Positions 63,450 to 64,000 of a DNA stretch of 64,000 nucleotides are shown one piece after another (within the stretch, counting starts at the first letter, position 1; each line of letters opens with the position of its first letter). The notes under the pieces were generated by a model. It was not told the DNA's origin and ran no database searches. It saw nothing but the letters and a program-made list of their open reading frames with translations. Source of the DNA: Xanthomonas sp. DAR 34887 (GTDB taxonomy: Bacteria > Pseudomonadota > Gammaproteobacteria > Xanthomonadales > Xanthomonadaceae); the NCBI RefSeq assembly GCF_041245805.1, contig NZ_CP162490.1, positions 3,697,001 through 3,761,000 on the forward strand, in the 5' to 3' direction. Position numbers and translations under genes: made by a program.

Positions 63450-64000
63450 GCACGTCCGTGTCCGGCAGCGGCGTGGCGGGGCCGAGCAAGAAACGCAGCG
63501 CGGTGCGCTGGATGATCGTGGGCCTGATCGCGGTGGCCACGGTCATCAACTACATCGACCGCAACGCGCTGGCGGTGATGTGGCCGGCGATCTCGCAGGA
63601 CATCGGCGCGACCAAGGAAGACTACGCGCTGCTGGTGACGATCTTCATGTTGTTCTACGCCGCCGGCCAGTTCGTGTTCGGGCGCCTGTTCGACATCATC
63701 GGCACGCGCATGGGCTTCGCGCTGTCGATCGCGGTGTGGTCGATCTCGATCGCGCTGCATGCGGTGACCCATTCGATCGTCTCCTTCGGCCTCGTGCGCG
63801 CGATGCTCGGGATCAGCGAAGCCGGCGCCTGGCCGGGTGCGGTGAAGGCCAACGCCGAGTGGTTCCCGGCGCGCGAACGCGCGTTGGCGCAGGGCATCTT
63901 CAACGCCGGCGCCTCGATCGGCGCGATCGTCTCGGCGCCGCTGATCGCGCTGCTGTTCCTGTGGCTGGGCTGGAAAGGCACCTTCGTACTGGTCGGCGCG
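63446..64000 (+). CDS. MFS transporter (ACS/ExuT-like), N-terminal part (cut by window edge)
   Basis: 185 residues visible before the edge. IVGLIAVATVINYIDRNALA is helix 1 with the NY-D-R signature of the anion:cation symporter family, followed by FVFGRLFDIIGTRMGFALS (motif A) and MLGISEAGAWPGAVKANAEW. Relatives import hexuronates such as glucuronate. Coupled to PL17 by ATGA, so it probably imports the unsaturated uronate or DEH. The rest of the catabolic genes (KDG kinase, aldolase, DEH reductase) should lie to the right. Confidence 0.92.
   Translation, partial: MSTSVSGSGVAGPSKKRSAVRWMIVGLIAVATVINYIDRNALAVMWPAISQDIGATKEDYALLVTIFMLFYAAGQFVFGRLFDIIGTRMGFALSIAVWSISIALHAVTHSIVSFGLVRAMLGISEAGAWPGAVKANAEWFPARERALAQGIFNAGASIGAIVSAPLIALLFLWLGWKGTFVLVGA

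Overview
The window looks like chromosome from a Xanthomonas species or a very close relative. GC is high throughout. The gene content fits Xanthomonadaceae: an ACE-like M2 peptidase, a DUF2007 'pathogenicity-like' protein, a ColR/ColS-type pair beside PAP2-eptA, and an alginate lyase locus with a FadR-type regulator and TonB receptor. Intergenic spaces carry two repeat families: a palindrome of type GTAGGAGCGGCTTCAG, and GGGATTGGGGATT tracts. No rRNA, tRNA, CRISPR array or prophage is visible; the only mobile DNA is around 33.4-34.9 kb.

Layout. 1-9.6 kb is housekeeping: murJ (cut by the edge), rpsT, obgE, rpmA, rplU, uvrA, two thioesterases, a PCu(A)C copper chaperone and an enoyl-CoA isomerase-like protein. 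9.9-13 kb has a five-EF-hand protein, bpt and a secreted EEP-family phosphatase. 13.1-16.1 kb is a tight five-gene cassette (roadblock, Aer-type PAS, cytoplasmic PhnD-like protein, two unknowns) that I do not recognise as characterised. 16-25 kb has purT, a hexapeptide protein, an SPFH/ribbon-helix-helix/DUF4177 operon, and a hydrolase/PH-like/VanY/secreted-protein run. 25-32.3 kb has AlkA, DUF423, an SRPBCC protein, a DesK/LuxR two-component pair, a GNAT protein and minCDE.

33-35 kb is repeat-rich. About three and a half tandem ~113-bp palindromic units lead into a pair of 26-bp inverted repeats, and these enclose an IS110-family element. That element is inserted inside a copy of the palindrome. 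Its 5' non-coding end contains a readable bridge-RNA-like structure with four guides matching the element's own ends and its actual target. 35-39.8 kb holds the ColRS-type pair divergent from PAP2-eptA (lipid A modification). 39.9-44.2 kb has the M2 peptidase, a GNAT protein and a Bcr/CflA-type exporter. 44.4-47.6 kb is a tandem glycine riboswitch and gcvP. 47.8-49.6 kb is a MerR regulator facing DUF2938 and methyltransferase genes across a 19-bp-spacer promoter. 49.8-52.1 kb has a secreted protein and a GGDEF protein. A gene-free 1.2 kb follows, with a phased cluster of DnaA boxes beside an A+T-rich tract.

53.4-64 kb has a zinc alcohol dehydrogenase and then an alginate-use locus: FadR-type regulator, TonB receptor, PL6 lyase, PL17 oligoalginate lyase and an MFS transporter running off the right edge. 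The three rightmost genes overlap by ATGA, and the divergent promoter region has repeated TTGGTA half-sites.
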